From Umezawaea sp042738955 (lineage in GTDB: Bacteria > Actinomycetota > Actinomycetes > Mycobacteriales > Pseudonocardiaceae), in NCBI RefSeq assembly GCF_042738955.1, contig NZ_JBHYHC010000013.1:50331-114330 (forward strand): 64,000 nucleotides of DNA, written 5' to 3'. Every line of letters starts with the position of its first letter. Positions within the stretch are counted from its first letter, which is position 1. Positions 8,025 through 16,311 of this stretch are shown here, piece by piece. The notes below the pieces were generated by a model, which saw only the letters and a list, made by a program, of their open reading frames with translations, was not told the DNA's origin and ran no database searches. Position numbers and translations under genes: made by a program.

Positions 8025-10091
8025 TCAGGCCAGCGACTTCTTCAGGAAGTCCACCTGGAGCAGCAGCAGGTTCTCGGCGACCTGCTCCTGCGGGGTCATG
8101 TGCGTGACGCCGGAGAGCGGCAGCACGGTGTGCGCGCGGCCCGCCGCCAGCAACGCCGAGGACAGCCGCAACGTGTGCGCCGCCACGACGTTGTCGTCGG
8201 CCAGCCCGTGGATGATCATCAGCGGCCGCTCCAGCTTGGCCGCGTCGGCGAGCAGCGAGTTGGTCTCGTAGACCTCGGGCCGCTCGTCCGGGTGGCCGAG
8301 GTACCGCTCGGTGTAGTGCGTGTCGTAGAGCGCCCAGTCCGTGACGGGCGCGCCCGCGATGCCCGCGTGGAACACGTCCGGCCTGCGCAGCACGGCGAGC
8401 GCCGACAGGTAGCCGCCGTAGGACCAGCCCCGGATCGCCACCCGTGACAGGTCGAGGTCGCCGTTGCGGGCCGCCACGGCGTGCAGCGCGTCGACCTGGT
8501 CCTCCAGCGTCGAGCCCGCGAAGTCGAACGCGATCTCCCGCTCCCACACCGGTCCACGCCCCGGCGTGCCGCGGCCGTCGGCGACGAGGACGGCGAAACC
8601 CTGGTCCGCCAACCACTGCGGGGCGAGGTAGGCGTTGCGCGCCGACACCACGCGCTGCGCGTGCGGGCCGCCGTACGGGTCGAGCAGCACCGGCAGCTTC
8701 GCTGAGCCCGGCACGTGGCCGGTCGGGAACAGCAGCGCCACGCGCAGGTCCCGCTCCCCCACCGTCAGCAGCTCGACCTCCGGCGTCAGCACCGGCGTCT
8801 CGGCGAACGAACCGATCTCGTGGCCCGCCACGGTCACCTTCGCGCCGAACCAGTCGAGGCTCGTGGACGCCAGCAGCAGGACCTCACCGCCGCGCACGGC
8901 GTGGTGCACACCGTCCACAGTGGACAACCGTTCGACGCCCTCGGCGGTCACGCGGTACACGTGCGTCTGCGTCGGGTCGTCCTCGGACGCGGACACCAGC
9001 ACGTCGGAGTCCCGCACGTCGAGCACCGCGCGCACCTGGAAGCCGTCCGGCGTCCACTCGTCGTCGCCGACCACGAGCCGGTTCGCGCCGTCGCGCACGG
9101 CGATCCGCACGAGCCTGCCGTCCGGCGTCCACACCGGCACGCCCGGCATGATCTCGACCCACCGCGGGTCGGTGTCGGTGTGCGCGACCTCCGTGGCGCC
9201 GGTCGCGGTGTCCACGGTCAGCACCAGCGCGGTCCGCTGGTCCCTGGTCTGCACCAGCAGCAGCGGCGGGCCACCGGCCGACCAGTGCGCCGACGCCAGG
9301 TACGGGTACGCGTCGCGGTCCCACTCCACGTCGACCTTCGCGCCGTCCACGCCCAGCACGGACAGGCTCACGACGGCGTTCGCGGTGCCCGCCGCCGGGT
9401 AGGCGATCTCGGCCGCGGGCGTCGCCGGGTTCGCCGGGTCGGCGATGTGCCAGCGCGGCACCGGCGAGTTGTCCACCCGCGCGGCCAGCACGGCCGTGCC
9501 GTCCGGCGCGAACCAGTAGCCGCGGAACCGGCTCATCTCCTCGGCCGCGATGAACTCGGCCAGGCCCCACGTCACCTCGGGGTCGTCGTCGTGGCCCAGC
9601 ACGACGTCCGCACCGCTCGCCAGGTCCAGGACGTGCAGGTCGCCGTCCGCCGCGTACGCGACGCGCGCCCCGGTCGGATCGAGCCGCGGGTCGATCACCG
9701 AGCCCGCGGCGGGCAGCTCCCGCACGTCGCGCGTCGCCAGGTCGGCCAGGAACAGCCTGCCGGACAACGCGAACACGGCCTGGCGCGCGGCCGAGTCGAC
9801 GGCGTAGCCGACGATGCCCGCCCCGGACTCCCGGCTGCGCTCGCGCCGCGCGCGTTCCTGCGGCGAGAGGTCCTCGGGGTCGGTCAGCAGCACCGCCGGG
9901 TCGGCGACCAGCGCCTCGGTCCCGGTGGCCGGGTCGAGGGCCCAGAGCCCGTTCGCCCGGCTCGTGGCCGAGGCGACGCGCAGGAAGAGCACGTGTGACC
10001 CGTCGGGTGCGACGGTGAAGGTCCTCGGAGCCCCGAGGGTGAACCGCTGGGTGCGCGCGTGTTGGCGCGGGAAGGAGGTTTCGTTGCCCAC
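8025..10091 (-). CDS. Prolyl oligopeptidase family S9 (dipeptidyl peptidase IV-like)
   Basis: 688 residues. The N-terminal ~440 residues form the DPPIV-type beta-propeller. The alpha/beta-hydrolase domain follows, with nucleophile Ser557 in GWSYGGY, acid Asp632 or Asp633 in IIHGLADDN and His664 in GVTHMTP. A DPPIV-specific glutamate pair is visible in the propeller (FIAAEEMSRFRGYWF), so release of X-Pro dipeptides from N-termini is likely. No signal peptide is seen; it is presumably cytosolic. The start is GTG at 10091 (VGNETSFPR). It ends at the terminator shared with speE. Nothing in the sequence links it to the neighbouring polyamine genes. Confidence 0.9.
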   Translation of the reverse strand: MGNETSFPRQHARTQRFTLGAPRTFTVAPDGSHVLFLRVASATSRANGLWALDPATGTEALVADPAVLLTDPEDLSPQERARRERSRESGAGIVGYAVDSAARQAVFALSGRLFLADLATRDVRELPAAGSVIDPRLDPTGARVAYAADGDLHVLDLASGADVVLGHDDDPEVTWGLAEFIAAEEMSRFRGYWFAPDGTAVLAARVDNSPVPRWHIADPANPATPAAEIAYPAAGTANAVVSLSVLGVDGAKVDVEWDRDAYPYLASAHWSAGGPPLLLVQTRDQRTALVLTVDTATGATEVAHTDTDPRWVEIMPGVPVWTPDGRLVRIAVRDGANRLVVGDDEWTPDGFQVRAVLDVRDSDVLVSASEDDPTQTHVYRVTAEGVERLSTVDGVHHAVRGGEVLLLASTSLDWFGAKVTVAGHEIGSFAETPVLTPEVELLTVGERDLRVALLFPTGHVPGSAKLPVLLDPYGGPHAQRVVSARNAYLAPQWLADQGFAVLVADGRGTPGRGPVWEREIAFDFAGSTLEDQVDALHAVAARNGDLDLSRVAIRGWSYGGYLSALAVLRRPDVFHAGIAGAPVTDWALYDTHYTERYLGHPDERPEVYETNSLLADAAKLERPLMIIHGLADDNVVAAHTLRLSSALLAAGRAHTVLPLSGVTHMTPQEQVAENLLLLQVDFLKKSLA

Positions 10092-10206
10092 AGGTCCACC
10101 CTAGTTGCTCCCACCTGCGCGTTGAGGCGACTCCGACGTGGCCTTGAGGACCGTCGCGACGGGGACTCCGGGCGGCGACCGGAGCCATGCCCGCCGGGGC
10201 GGGGTC

Positions 10207-11568
10207 TCACAGGGTGAACCCGATCTCGGCCCCTCCACCTGGCCGGGATCGGGCGAACACCGCGCCGCCGTGGGTCGTGGCGACCTCGTGGACGATCGCG
10301 AGCCCCAGCCCCGAGCCGGGCAGCGAGCGGGCGGCCGTGGAGCGGTAGAAGCGGTCGAAGATCCGGGCGGTGTCCTCCGGCGCGAGGCCGGGGCCGCGGT
10401 CGAGGACGCGGAAGCCTGTGGGGCGCAGGACGAGGTCGACCGGGCCGTCCGGGGCGAACTTGAGGGCGTTGTCGACCAGGTTCGCCAACGCCCGTTCCAG
10501 GCCCCGCGCGCGGCCCGTGACGACGCCCTCGGCGTCCACGCCGACCTCGCGGCCGCTGCGCCGCCGGGCTCGGGTGGCCACGCGGTCGGCGAGGTCGCGC
10601 AGGTCGACCGCGCCGTACTCCTCGTCGACCCGCCGCTCCGAGGAGAACTCCATCAGCTCGGCCACGAGGTGCGACAGCTCGCGCGTCTCGCCGTCGAGGT
10701 CCTCGATGAGCTGCCCGCGCGACTCCGGCGACAGCTCGTCCATCCGCTTGAGCACGGACACGTTGGTGCGCAGGCTGGTCAACGGCGTGCGCAGCTCGTG
10801 GTTCGCGTCCTGCACCAGCCGCCGCTGGTCCTCGCGGGCCGCGGCGAGCCGCACCAGCACGGTGTCGAACGCGGCCCCCAGCCTGGCCACCTCGTCGGCG
10901 CCGCCGGTCGCCAGCAGGACGTCCAGCCGACCGCCCGCGGCGACCTCCTCCGCGGTCTCGGCCAGCCGCTCCAGCCCACGGGTGAGCCGCCGCGCCGCGA
11001 ACCGCCCGGCCAGCACGGCCAGCAGCAGCACCACGGCCGCCGCGCCTCCCAGCCACAGCGCCAGCGCGCCGAAAGGGTCCCGGTCCTCGATGATCGGCCG
11101 CGCGATCTGCACCGCGCCCCGAGCCCCGCCGAACGACATCGTGACCAGCCGCATCTTCTCGCCGCCGACGGTGAGGAGGCGTTCGGACCGCTCGCCCGCC
11201 GCGACCTCGCGCGCCAACTCCTGGTCGGTGGCGTAGACGGGGAGCGCCGCGTGGCCCGCCTCGGCCTCGTAGACCGTCCCGTTGCCGCGCAGGACCTGGG
11301 TGACGACGTCCGGCGAGGTGAGCAGCGCCGACCCGGCCGTGCCGTCCTTCCCGAACGTGGTGTGGTCCCGCTCGCCGCTCTGGACGTAGACCCTCGTGAG
11401 GTCCACGAGGCCGTAGAACGTCTGCTCCGCGGCGCTGTCGAGCTTCCGCTTGTCGGCCGCGCTGTCGAGCAGGGCGGCCCCCACGCCGTAGCCGACCACC
11501 GCGGTCGTGACGACGACCGCGGCCGCGAGGACCGCGAACGCCCGCTCGACCCCGCGCCGCGCCCTCAC
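10207..11568 (-). CDS. Two-component sensor histidine kinase
   Basis: 453 residues. A transmembrane segment lies at ~9-35 and an extracytoplasmic sensor region at ~36-155. A second transmembrane segment (~160-182) is followed by HAMP, the DHp box DANHELRTPLTSLRTN (phospho-acceptor His) and an HATPase domain with N-box NLVDNALKFA, DRGPGL and GSGLGLAIVHE. It ends in a strand close to the ATPase core. The start is GTG at 11568, overlapping the response regulator stop by 4 bases, so it is the last gene of the coupled operon that begins with the cyclopropane synthase. The signal is unknown; coupling to lipid-modifying genes suggests an envelope cue (inference). Confidence 0.92.
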   Translation of the reverse strand: MRARRGVERAFAVLAAAVVVTTAVVGYGVGAALLDSAADKRKLDSAAEQTFYGLVDLTRVYVQSGERDHTTFGKDGTAGSALLTSPDVVTQVLRGNGTVYEAEAGHAALPVYATDQELAREVAAGERSERLLTVGGEKMRLVTMSFGGARGAVQIARPIIEDRDPFGALALWLGGAAAVVLLLAVLAGRFAARRLTRGLERLAETAEEVAAGGRLDVLLATGGADEVARLGAAFDTVLVRLAAAREDQRRLVQDANHELRTPLTSLRTNVSVLKRMDELSPESRGQLIEDLDGETRELSHLVAELMEFSSERRVDEEYGAVDLRDLADRVATRARRRSGREVGVDAEGVVTGRARGLERALANLVDNALKFAPDGPVDLVLRPTGFRVLDRGPGLAPEDTARIFDRFYRSTAARSLPGSGLGLAIVHEVATTHGGAVFARSRPGGGAEIGFTL

Positions 11569-12236
11569 GGTTCGCGCACCGTGTAGCCGACACCGCGCAC
11601 GGTGTGGATCAGCGACGGCTTGCCCACCTTGCGCCGCAGGTAGCCGACGTAGACGGCGAGGTTCTTCGAGTCGACGCCGAAGTCGTAGCCCCAGATCCGG
11701 TCGTAGATCGTGCCGTGGTCCAGGACGATCCCGGCGTTGCGCACCAGCAGTTCCAGCAGGTCGAACTCGGTCTTGGACAGCTCGACGGCCGTGTCGCCGC
11801 GCCACACCCGCCGGGCGGCCGGGTCGACGCGCAGGTCGGCCACCCGCAGCACCCGGTTCTCCTCGGGCGGCTCCACGCGCCGCAGCAACGCCCGCAGCCG
11901 GGCCAGCAGCTCGTCCAGCTCGAACGGCTTCACCAGGTAGTCGTCCGCGCCCGCGTCCAGCCCCTCCACCCGGTCCGAGGTCTCCGACCGGGCCGTCAGC
12001 AGCAGGATCGGCGTTCGATAGCCGCCCGCGCGCAGCAGGCGGCACACGTCCAAGCCGTCCACGCCGGGCATCATCACGTCGACCACCGCCGCGTCCACCC
12101 CGGACCGGCGCACCTCGTTCAGCGCCTGGACGCCGTTGGGCACCGGGATGACCCGGTACCCCTCCAGTTCCATCGCCCGCACCAGGGACTCGCGGATCGC
12201 CCGGTCGTCGTCGGCCAGCAGCACCGTGCTCGTCAC
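11565..12236 (-). CDS. OmpR/PhoB-family response regulator
   Basis: 223 residues. The receiver domain carries acidic pocket LADDD, phospho-acceptor Asp in VVDVMMPG, Thr in LLLTARS and Lys in DYLVKPF. A winged-helix DNA-binding domain with ELSKTEFDLLELLVRN, DSKNLAVYVGYLRRKV and the terminal IHTVRGVGYTVRE follows. It pairs with the histidine kinase that starts inside its stop codon. The start is GTG at 12236, overlapping the stop of the upstream hydrolase-like gene by 4 bases. The MprA/TcrA-like C-terminus is typical of actinobacterial regulators. Confidence 0.95.
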   Translation of the reverse strand: MTSTVLLADDDRAIRESLVRAMELEGYRVIPVPNGVQALNEVRRSGVDAAVVDVMMPGVDGLDVCRLLRAGGYRTPILLLTARSETSDRVEGLDAGADDYLVKPFELDELLARLRALLRRVEPPEENRVLRVADLRVDPAARRVWRGDTAVELSKTEFDLLELLVRNAGIVLDHGTIYDRIWGYDFGVDSKNLAVYVGYLRRKVGKPSLIHTVRGVGYTVREP

Positions 12237-13324
12237 CCGACGGAGTCTGGCGCGTCCCGGTGAGAGGCGGGTAAGAACGCGGCGAGCAGTCGGGCGTTGG
12301 TCTCGGTCACGACGTCCACGAGGTCGCGGTACGGCTCGTCCCACGGGTCCTTCAGGCCGAAGCCGCGGTGCGGGTTCTCGACCCAGCCGCACCAGTGCCA
12401 GCCCAGGCACCACGGGCGGGCGGCGAAGTTCTCGGCCACCATCGCGTACCCCACCCCGCGTTCGGCCTGGTCACGTGCCGAGCCGGTGCGGTCCGGACTC
12501 ATCGTGGTAGGGCACCAGTTGCCGGTGTCGGCGATCAGCACCGGACGGCCCGTGCGCTCGTGCCAACCGTCGATCCGGTCCGTGACGGCGTCCAGCGCCG
12601 CCCGGTCGAGGCCGGGGAACGTCTGCACGGACAGGACGTCCACGTGCGGGGCCATCGCGTCCAGCACCACGTCCGGGACGCCCGCGACGGTGCCGTAGCG
12701 GTCGCCGAGGACCAGGTGGTGCGGGTCGTGGCGGCGGATCGCCTCGGCCGCGACCCGGTAGTACGCCCCGGCGATCTCGGCCAGTTCCGCCTCCGGGTAG
12801 CCGCCGCCCGCGGGGTGGCCGCTCCACGCCGGACCGTCGACGAGGAAGTAGCCGAGCAGGTTCGGGTCGTCCGGGCGGCACGTGGTGCGCGCGAGGTGGT
12901 CGCACCACTGCGCGAACGCCGGGTCGCGCGGGTCGCGGAACGCGGGGTGCCCGTTCCAGCGCTCGATCTCGGCCACCCGCAGCGACAGCGTGTACGGCAC
13001 GCCCGCGCTCGCTAGGTCGTCGCCGCTCAGCCCCTCGGAGTGGCCGATGTCGACCCGCCGACCGTGCACCGCCAGGCCGGTCCCGCTGACGTACTCCGAC
13101 GTCCACCCGATCGTGGTGAACCCCCACGAGCGCAGGTCCGGGACGAGCCCCTCGGCGATCCACCTCCGGCGCGACGAGCCGTAGCGGTCGGCGAAGACCG
13201 CGCTGTTGTGCGGGTAGCGCAGGTTCGTGTCGTCGGCGTGCACGACGCCGATGGACAGGAACGGGTCCCCGTCAGGGGTCCGCAGCCGCCACCGGTCGTC
13301 GCGCCCGACGTCGAAAACCCTCAA
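12233..13324 (-). CDS. Glycoside hydrolase-like TIM-barrel protein (agarase-like)
   Basis: 363 residues if it starts at TTG 13324, which overlaps the preceding stop by 4 bases (TTGA); no better start is seen near it. The sequence begins with a substrate-frame strand, RLRTPDGDPFLSIGVVH, as in GH50/GH42-related agarase-like families, and continues with barrel motifs: GFTTIGWTSEY, NLLGYFLVDGPAW, HLVLGDRYG, DVLSVQTFP, RPVLIADTG and CLGWHWCGWVENP. The family acid usually sits as Asp/Glu after strand 4 (here DGPAW). No signal peptide is visible, which is odd for a polysaccharidase; a cytosolic role on glycan fragments is possible. It is the third gene of the five-gene coupled operon. Confidence 0.65.
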   Translation of the reverse strand: MRVFDVGRDDRWRLRTPDGDPFLSIGVVHADDTNLRYPHNSAVFADRYGSSRRRWIAEGLVPDLRSWGFTTIGWTSEYVSGTGLAVHGRRVDIGHSEGLSGDDLASAGVPYTLSLRVAEIERWNGHPAFRDPRDPAFAQWCDHLARTTCRPDDPNLLGYFLVDGPAWSGHPAGGGYPEAELAEIAGAYYRVAAEAIRRHDPHHLVLGDRYGTVAGVPDVVLDAMAPHVDVLSVQTFPGLDRAALDAVTDRIDGWHERTGRPVLIADTGNWCPTTMSPDRTGSARDQAERGVGYAMVAENFAARPWCLGWHWCGWVENPHRGFGLKDPWDEPYRDLVDVVTETNARLLAAFLPASHRDAPDSVG

Positions 13325-14097
13325 GCCGTCTTCTTCGGCGGCCACGGCACGAAGCCGCTGGTCCGGTTCACGTAGTCGACGTACCCCGGCCTGCGCTTGG
13401 CCATGTCCTTCTCCAGCAGCGGTTTGCCGGTGCCCTTGGCGAGGGTGAAGGTCATCGCGATCGGGGCCACGACCGTGAGCAGGCCGATCCAGTGGTGGGC
13501 GGCGAACAGGAACAGGCCCCACCACACGACCGCGTCGCCGAAGTAGTTCGGGTGGCGGGTGTAGCGCCACAGGCCGCGGTCCATGACCTGGCCCTTGCTG
13601 GCCGGGTCGTTGCGGAACCGCGTCAACTGCCAGTCGCCGACCGTCTCGAAGACGAACCCGACCACCCACACCAGCACGGCGAGGTAGTCCAGCACGCCCA
13701 GCGCGGCCGTCTCGTACGACGCGGCCTGCACCGGCAGCGACACCAGCACCATGACCACGGCCTGCGTGACGTACACGCGGTACATGCCCAGGACGCCGCG
13801 GCGCTTGAGGATCGCGACGTACCTCGGGTCCTCGTCCTTGCCGTGGTTGCGCAGGTGGATGTGCGCGCCGAGGCGCACGCCCCACACGACCGTCAGCAGC
13901 GCCACCAGCAGGCCGCGCGGCGTCGGGCCCGCGATCAGCAGCGTGACGACGGAGATGATCGCGAAGCCGACGCCCCAGAACACGTCGATCACGTCGTAGC
14001 GGCCGCGCGCCTTGGCGGCGGTGAACAGCGCCGACACGAGCACCAGCACGAAGACGGCGGTGAGCAGGACGTTCAGGCCGAAGGCTCCGGCGTTCAC
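13321..14097 (-). CDS. DUF1295 membrane protein (steroid 5-alpha-reductase-like)
   Basis: 258 residues with about six membrane segments. The C-terminal half carries DRGLWRYTRHPNYFGDAVVWWG, the NADPH/sterol-reductase-like signature shared with steroid 5-alpha reductases and isoprenylcysteine methyltransferases. DUF1295 genes often lie next to cyclopropane-fatty-acid synthases, as here. A role in reducing or otherwise modifying a methylated acyl chain is plausible but unproven. The start is GTG at 14097 (VNAGAFGLN), overlapping the upstream gene by 4 bases. Confidence 0.9.
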   Translation of the reverse strand: MNAGAFGLNVLLTAVFVLVLVSALFTAAKARGRYDVIDVFWGVGFAIISVVTLLIAGPTPRGLLVALLTVVWGVRLGAHIHLRNHGKDEDPRYVAILKRRGVLGMYRVYVTQAVVMVLVSLPVQAASYETAALGVLDYLAVLVWVVGFVFETVGDWQLTRFRNDPASKGQVMDRGLWRYTRHPNYFGDAVVWWGLFLFAAHHWIGLLTVVAPIAMTFTLAKGTGKPLLEKDMAKRRPGYVDYVNRTSGFVPWPPKKTA

Positions 14098-15377
14098 CGC
14101 ACCACCCAGTCGCGGATCCTCGGCATACCGCTGGTCCCGTTCACGCTCGGCCGCACCGCGAGGATCTGGTCCACGCCCATCCGCCCCTCCTCGAAGGTCA
14201 GCGCCCCACCGGCCAGGTAGAGGCGCCACACCCGCGCCTGGCCCTCGCCGACCAGCGCGACGACCTCGTCCCACCGCTCTTCCAGCGTCGCGGCCCAGGC
14301 GCGCACGGTCCAAACGTAGTGCTCCCGCAGCGCTTCCACATCACGGATCTCCAGCCCGGCGCGCTCGAGGTGGCCGACCGTCGCGCTGACCGGCCGCATG
14401 TGCATGTCCGGGGCCACGTAGGACTCGATGAACGCGCCGCCGCCGGGGGCGTTCGCGCCGCGGGACATCTGCTGGAGCAGGAGCCTGCCCTCGGGCTTGA
14501 GCAGCCGGTGCAGGGTGGAGGCGTACTCGGGGTAGTTCTCCTCGCCGACGTGCTCGCCCATCTCGATCGTGGAGATGGCGTCGAACGGCTCGTCGTCGAT
14601 CTCCCGGTAGTCCTGGAGCTTGACGGTCACCAGGTCTTCCAGTCCCTCGTCGGCGACGCGCTTCTTGATGTGCGCGTGCTGCTGGCGGGAGATGGTGACG
14701 CCGGTGGTCGACGCGCCGAAGTGCTTCGCGGCGTGGATGATCATCGAACCCCAGCCGCAGCCGACGTCGAGCATCCTCATGCCCTCGCGCAGGCCGAGCT
14801 TGCGGCACACGAGGTCCAGCTTGTCGCGCTGCGCGTCGGCGACGGTGTACTCGGGGCTGTCCGACGTCCAGTAGCCGCTGGAGTACGCCATGCTCGGGTC
14901 GAGCACGAGCTGGTAGAAGTCGTTGCTCAGGTCGTAGTGGTGCGCGATGGCCGCCCGGTCGCGGCCGCGGGTGTGCCGCGTGCCGGACAGCCGGGCCTCC
15001 TCGCCGGGGGCGGCGGGCCGCGGGCCGAGCGCGCCGAGCCGCAGCGCGACCCGCGCCGCGCCGAGCACGTCCGCGGGCTTGGGCTTGCCGACGCGCAGCG
15101 CGCCCGCGCGGGCCAGCTCCCAGAACCGGGCGAGGCCGTCGGTCAGGTCGCCCTCCACGTCCAGCTCGCCCGCCACGTACGCGCGGGCGAGGCCCAGCTC
15201 GTTCGGGTTCCACACCAGGCGGCGCAGCGCGCGCTTGGACCGGATGACCGCCACCGGGCCGGACGTCGGCCCCGCGCTGCTCCCGTCCCACGCCCTCAGC
15301 CCGATCGGCAGTGCCGTTCCGAGCACCTTCTCGACCACCGAGGCAAGCTGACCTGCCACTCCACCGGTACCGACCAC
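14094..15377 (-). CDS. cfa: Cyclopropane-fatty-acyl-phospholipid synthase family methyltransferase
   Basis: 427 residues. It methylates the double bond of unsaturated acyl chains in membrane phospholipids using AdoMet. An N-terminal lipid-binding part (~1-130: LVWNPNELGLARAYVAGELDVEGDL) precedes the methyltransferase domain, with IAHHYDLSNDFYQLVLDPSMAYSSG, SAM motif MLDVGCGWGSM and TIEMGEHVGEENYPEY. The bicarbonate-binding glutamate and histidine region is retained. Two GTG codons compete: 15380 lies only 3 bases after AGGAGG, 15377 lies 6 bases after it, so I prefer 15377. The product could be a cyclopropane, a methylene or, with a partner reductase, a 10-methyl fatty acid. It heads the five-gene coupled operon and diverges from the secreted protein gene. 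Confidence 0.9.
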   Translation of the reverse strand: MVGTGGVAGQLASVVEKVLGTALPIGLRAWDGSSAGPTSGPVAVIRSKRALRRLVWNPNELGLARAYVAGELDVEGDLTDGLARFWELARAGALRVGKPKPADVLGAARVALRLGALGPRPAAPGEEARLSGTRHTRGRDRAAIAHHYDLSNDFYQLVLDPSMAYSSGYWTSDSPEYTVADAQRDKLDLVCRKLGLREGMRMLDVGCGWGSMIIHAAKHFGASTTGVTISRQQHAHIKKRVADEGLEDLVTVKLQDYREIDDEPFDAISTIEMGEHVGEENYPEYASTLHRLLKPEGRLLLQQMSRGANAPGGGAFIESYVAPDMHMRPVSATVGHLERAGLEIRDVEALREHYVWTVRAWAATLEERWDEVVALVGEGQARVWRLYLAGGALTFEEGRMGVDQILAVRPSVNGTSGMPRIRDWVVR

Positions 15378-15510
15378 CACGAGCCTCCTGAGCCAAGACG
15401 GGTAGCTGTAGTTCGTCTCCAGATTGTTTTCGGTTCGGTTCTGAACCGCTCACGCGGACCGGCCGTATTGCTCCAGTGAAGCGAATGAACGGACGAGGAG
15501 GAGTTGAGAA

Positions 15511-16158
15511 GTGATCCGACGTAACCGCATCGCCATCGCCGTTGCAGGCGGCATGGCAACCGTGCTCGCCCTGGTCATGTGGAGCACCAACGCCGTTGGC
15601 GTTCAGGGCACCAACGTGGCTCAGACCGGTTCCGCGGTGGAGGCAGCTGCCGCGCCGGGTGACTACGGCTACGACACCCCGGCCACCAGCAGCGAGGCTG
15701 TGGCTCCCGCCGCGGGCGCCCAGACGAGCGCCGCCCAGACCCCCGCCGCCCCCGCCGTGTCGAACATCCGACTGGTCGCCAAGACCGTCGACAAGATGGG
15801 CGACGTCGTGCAGGACGGCGACGGCCGCACGCTGTACCGCTTCGACAAGGACACCCCCAAGCCGCCGGCGTCCAACTGCAACGACAAGTGCGCCGAGACC
15901 TGGCCGCCGGTCGAGGTCGCCGCGGGTTCCACCCCGCAGCTCGAAGGCGTCGACCCGGCCCTCGTCGGCACGATCGTCCGCGCCGACGGCAAGACCCAGG
16001 TCACCCTGGCGGGCTGGGCGCTGTACACGTACTCCAAGGACCCGGGCCCCGGCAAGTGGGCGGGCCAGGGCGTTGGCGGCACGTGGTTCGTCATCCAGCC
16101 GGATGGCAAGCGCAACGTCCAGTGCCTGCCGCCGGGCGTGACGGCCCCCGCCGCGTAG
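15511..16158 (+). CDS. Secreted protein with PF03640-type repeats (COG4315)
   Basis: 215 residues. A signal-type N-terminus (RRNRIAIAVAGGMATVLALVMWST) is followed by an Ala/Thr/Pro-rich spacer and two 'secreted repeat of unknown function' modules. These are visible as GDVVQDGDGRTLYRFDKD with CNDKCAETWPPV, and TQVTLAGWALYTYSKD with GQGVGGTWFVIQPDG. The paired cysteines could form a disulfide. There is no lipobox cysteine, so it is probably secreted or membrane-tethered rather than a lipoprotein. Function of the family is unknown. GTG at 15511 follows GAGGAGGAGTTGAGAA. A very stable hairpin follows the gene. Confidence 0.85.
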   Translation: MIRRNRIAIAVAGGMATVLALVMWSTNAVGVQGTNVAQTGSAVEAAAAPGDYGYDTPATSSEAVAPAAGAQTSAAQTPAAPAVSNIRLVAKTVDKMGDVVQDGDGRTLYRFDKDTPKPPASNCNDKCAETWPPVEVAAGSTPQLEGVDPALVGTIVRADGKTQVTLAGWALYTYSKDPGPGKWAGQGVGGTWFVIQPDGKRNVQCLPPGVTAPAA

Positions 16159-16174
16159 TGCGAAACCACTGGTA

Positions 16175-16220
16175 GACCAGTGAAGCCCGGCCCCGGGGAA
16201 GGGGCCGGGCTTCACTGGTC
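16175..16220 (+). terminator. Perfect 20-bp hairpin after the secreted-repeat gene
   Basis: Left arm 16175-16194 (GACCAGTGAAGCCCGGCCCC) is exactly complementary to 16201-16220, with a GGGGAA loop. It begins 17 bases after the stop at 16158. There is no T-tract, so it acts either as an actinobacterial I-shaped terminator or as an mRNA-stabilising end. Confidence 0.85.
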
Positions 16221-16260
16221 ACCCGATTGTCTTGCCGCTCATTCGCTTCGCGGTGAGAAA

Positions 16261-16295
16261 CGAGAACGGCCCCCGCACCGCGGGGGCCGTTCTCG
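16261..16295 (-). terminator. Terminator of the gcvT-glyA operon
   Basis: A perfect 16-bp stem (CGAGAACGGCCCCCGC and its complement) with a 3-base loop at 16277-16279 lies 17 bases beyond the glyA stop. It has no U-tract. With the hairpin at 16175-16220 it separates two convergent units. Confidence 0.85.
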
Positions 16296-16311
16296 TGTGC
16301 CGGGACCGGGA

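Noticed and set aside
13325..13885. Upstream extension of the hydrolase-like gene over DUF1295
   Set aside because: The added residues are an Arg/Gly-rich shadow of the DUF1295 frame; the TTG at the 4-base overlap is a better start.
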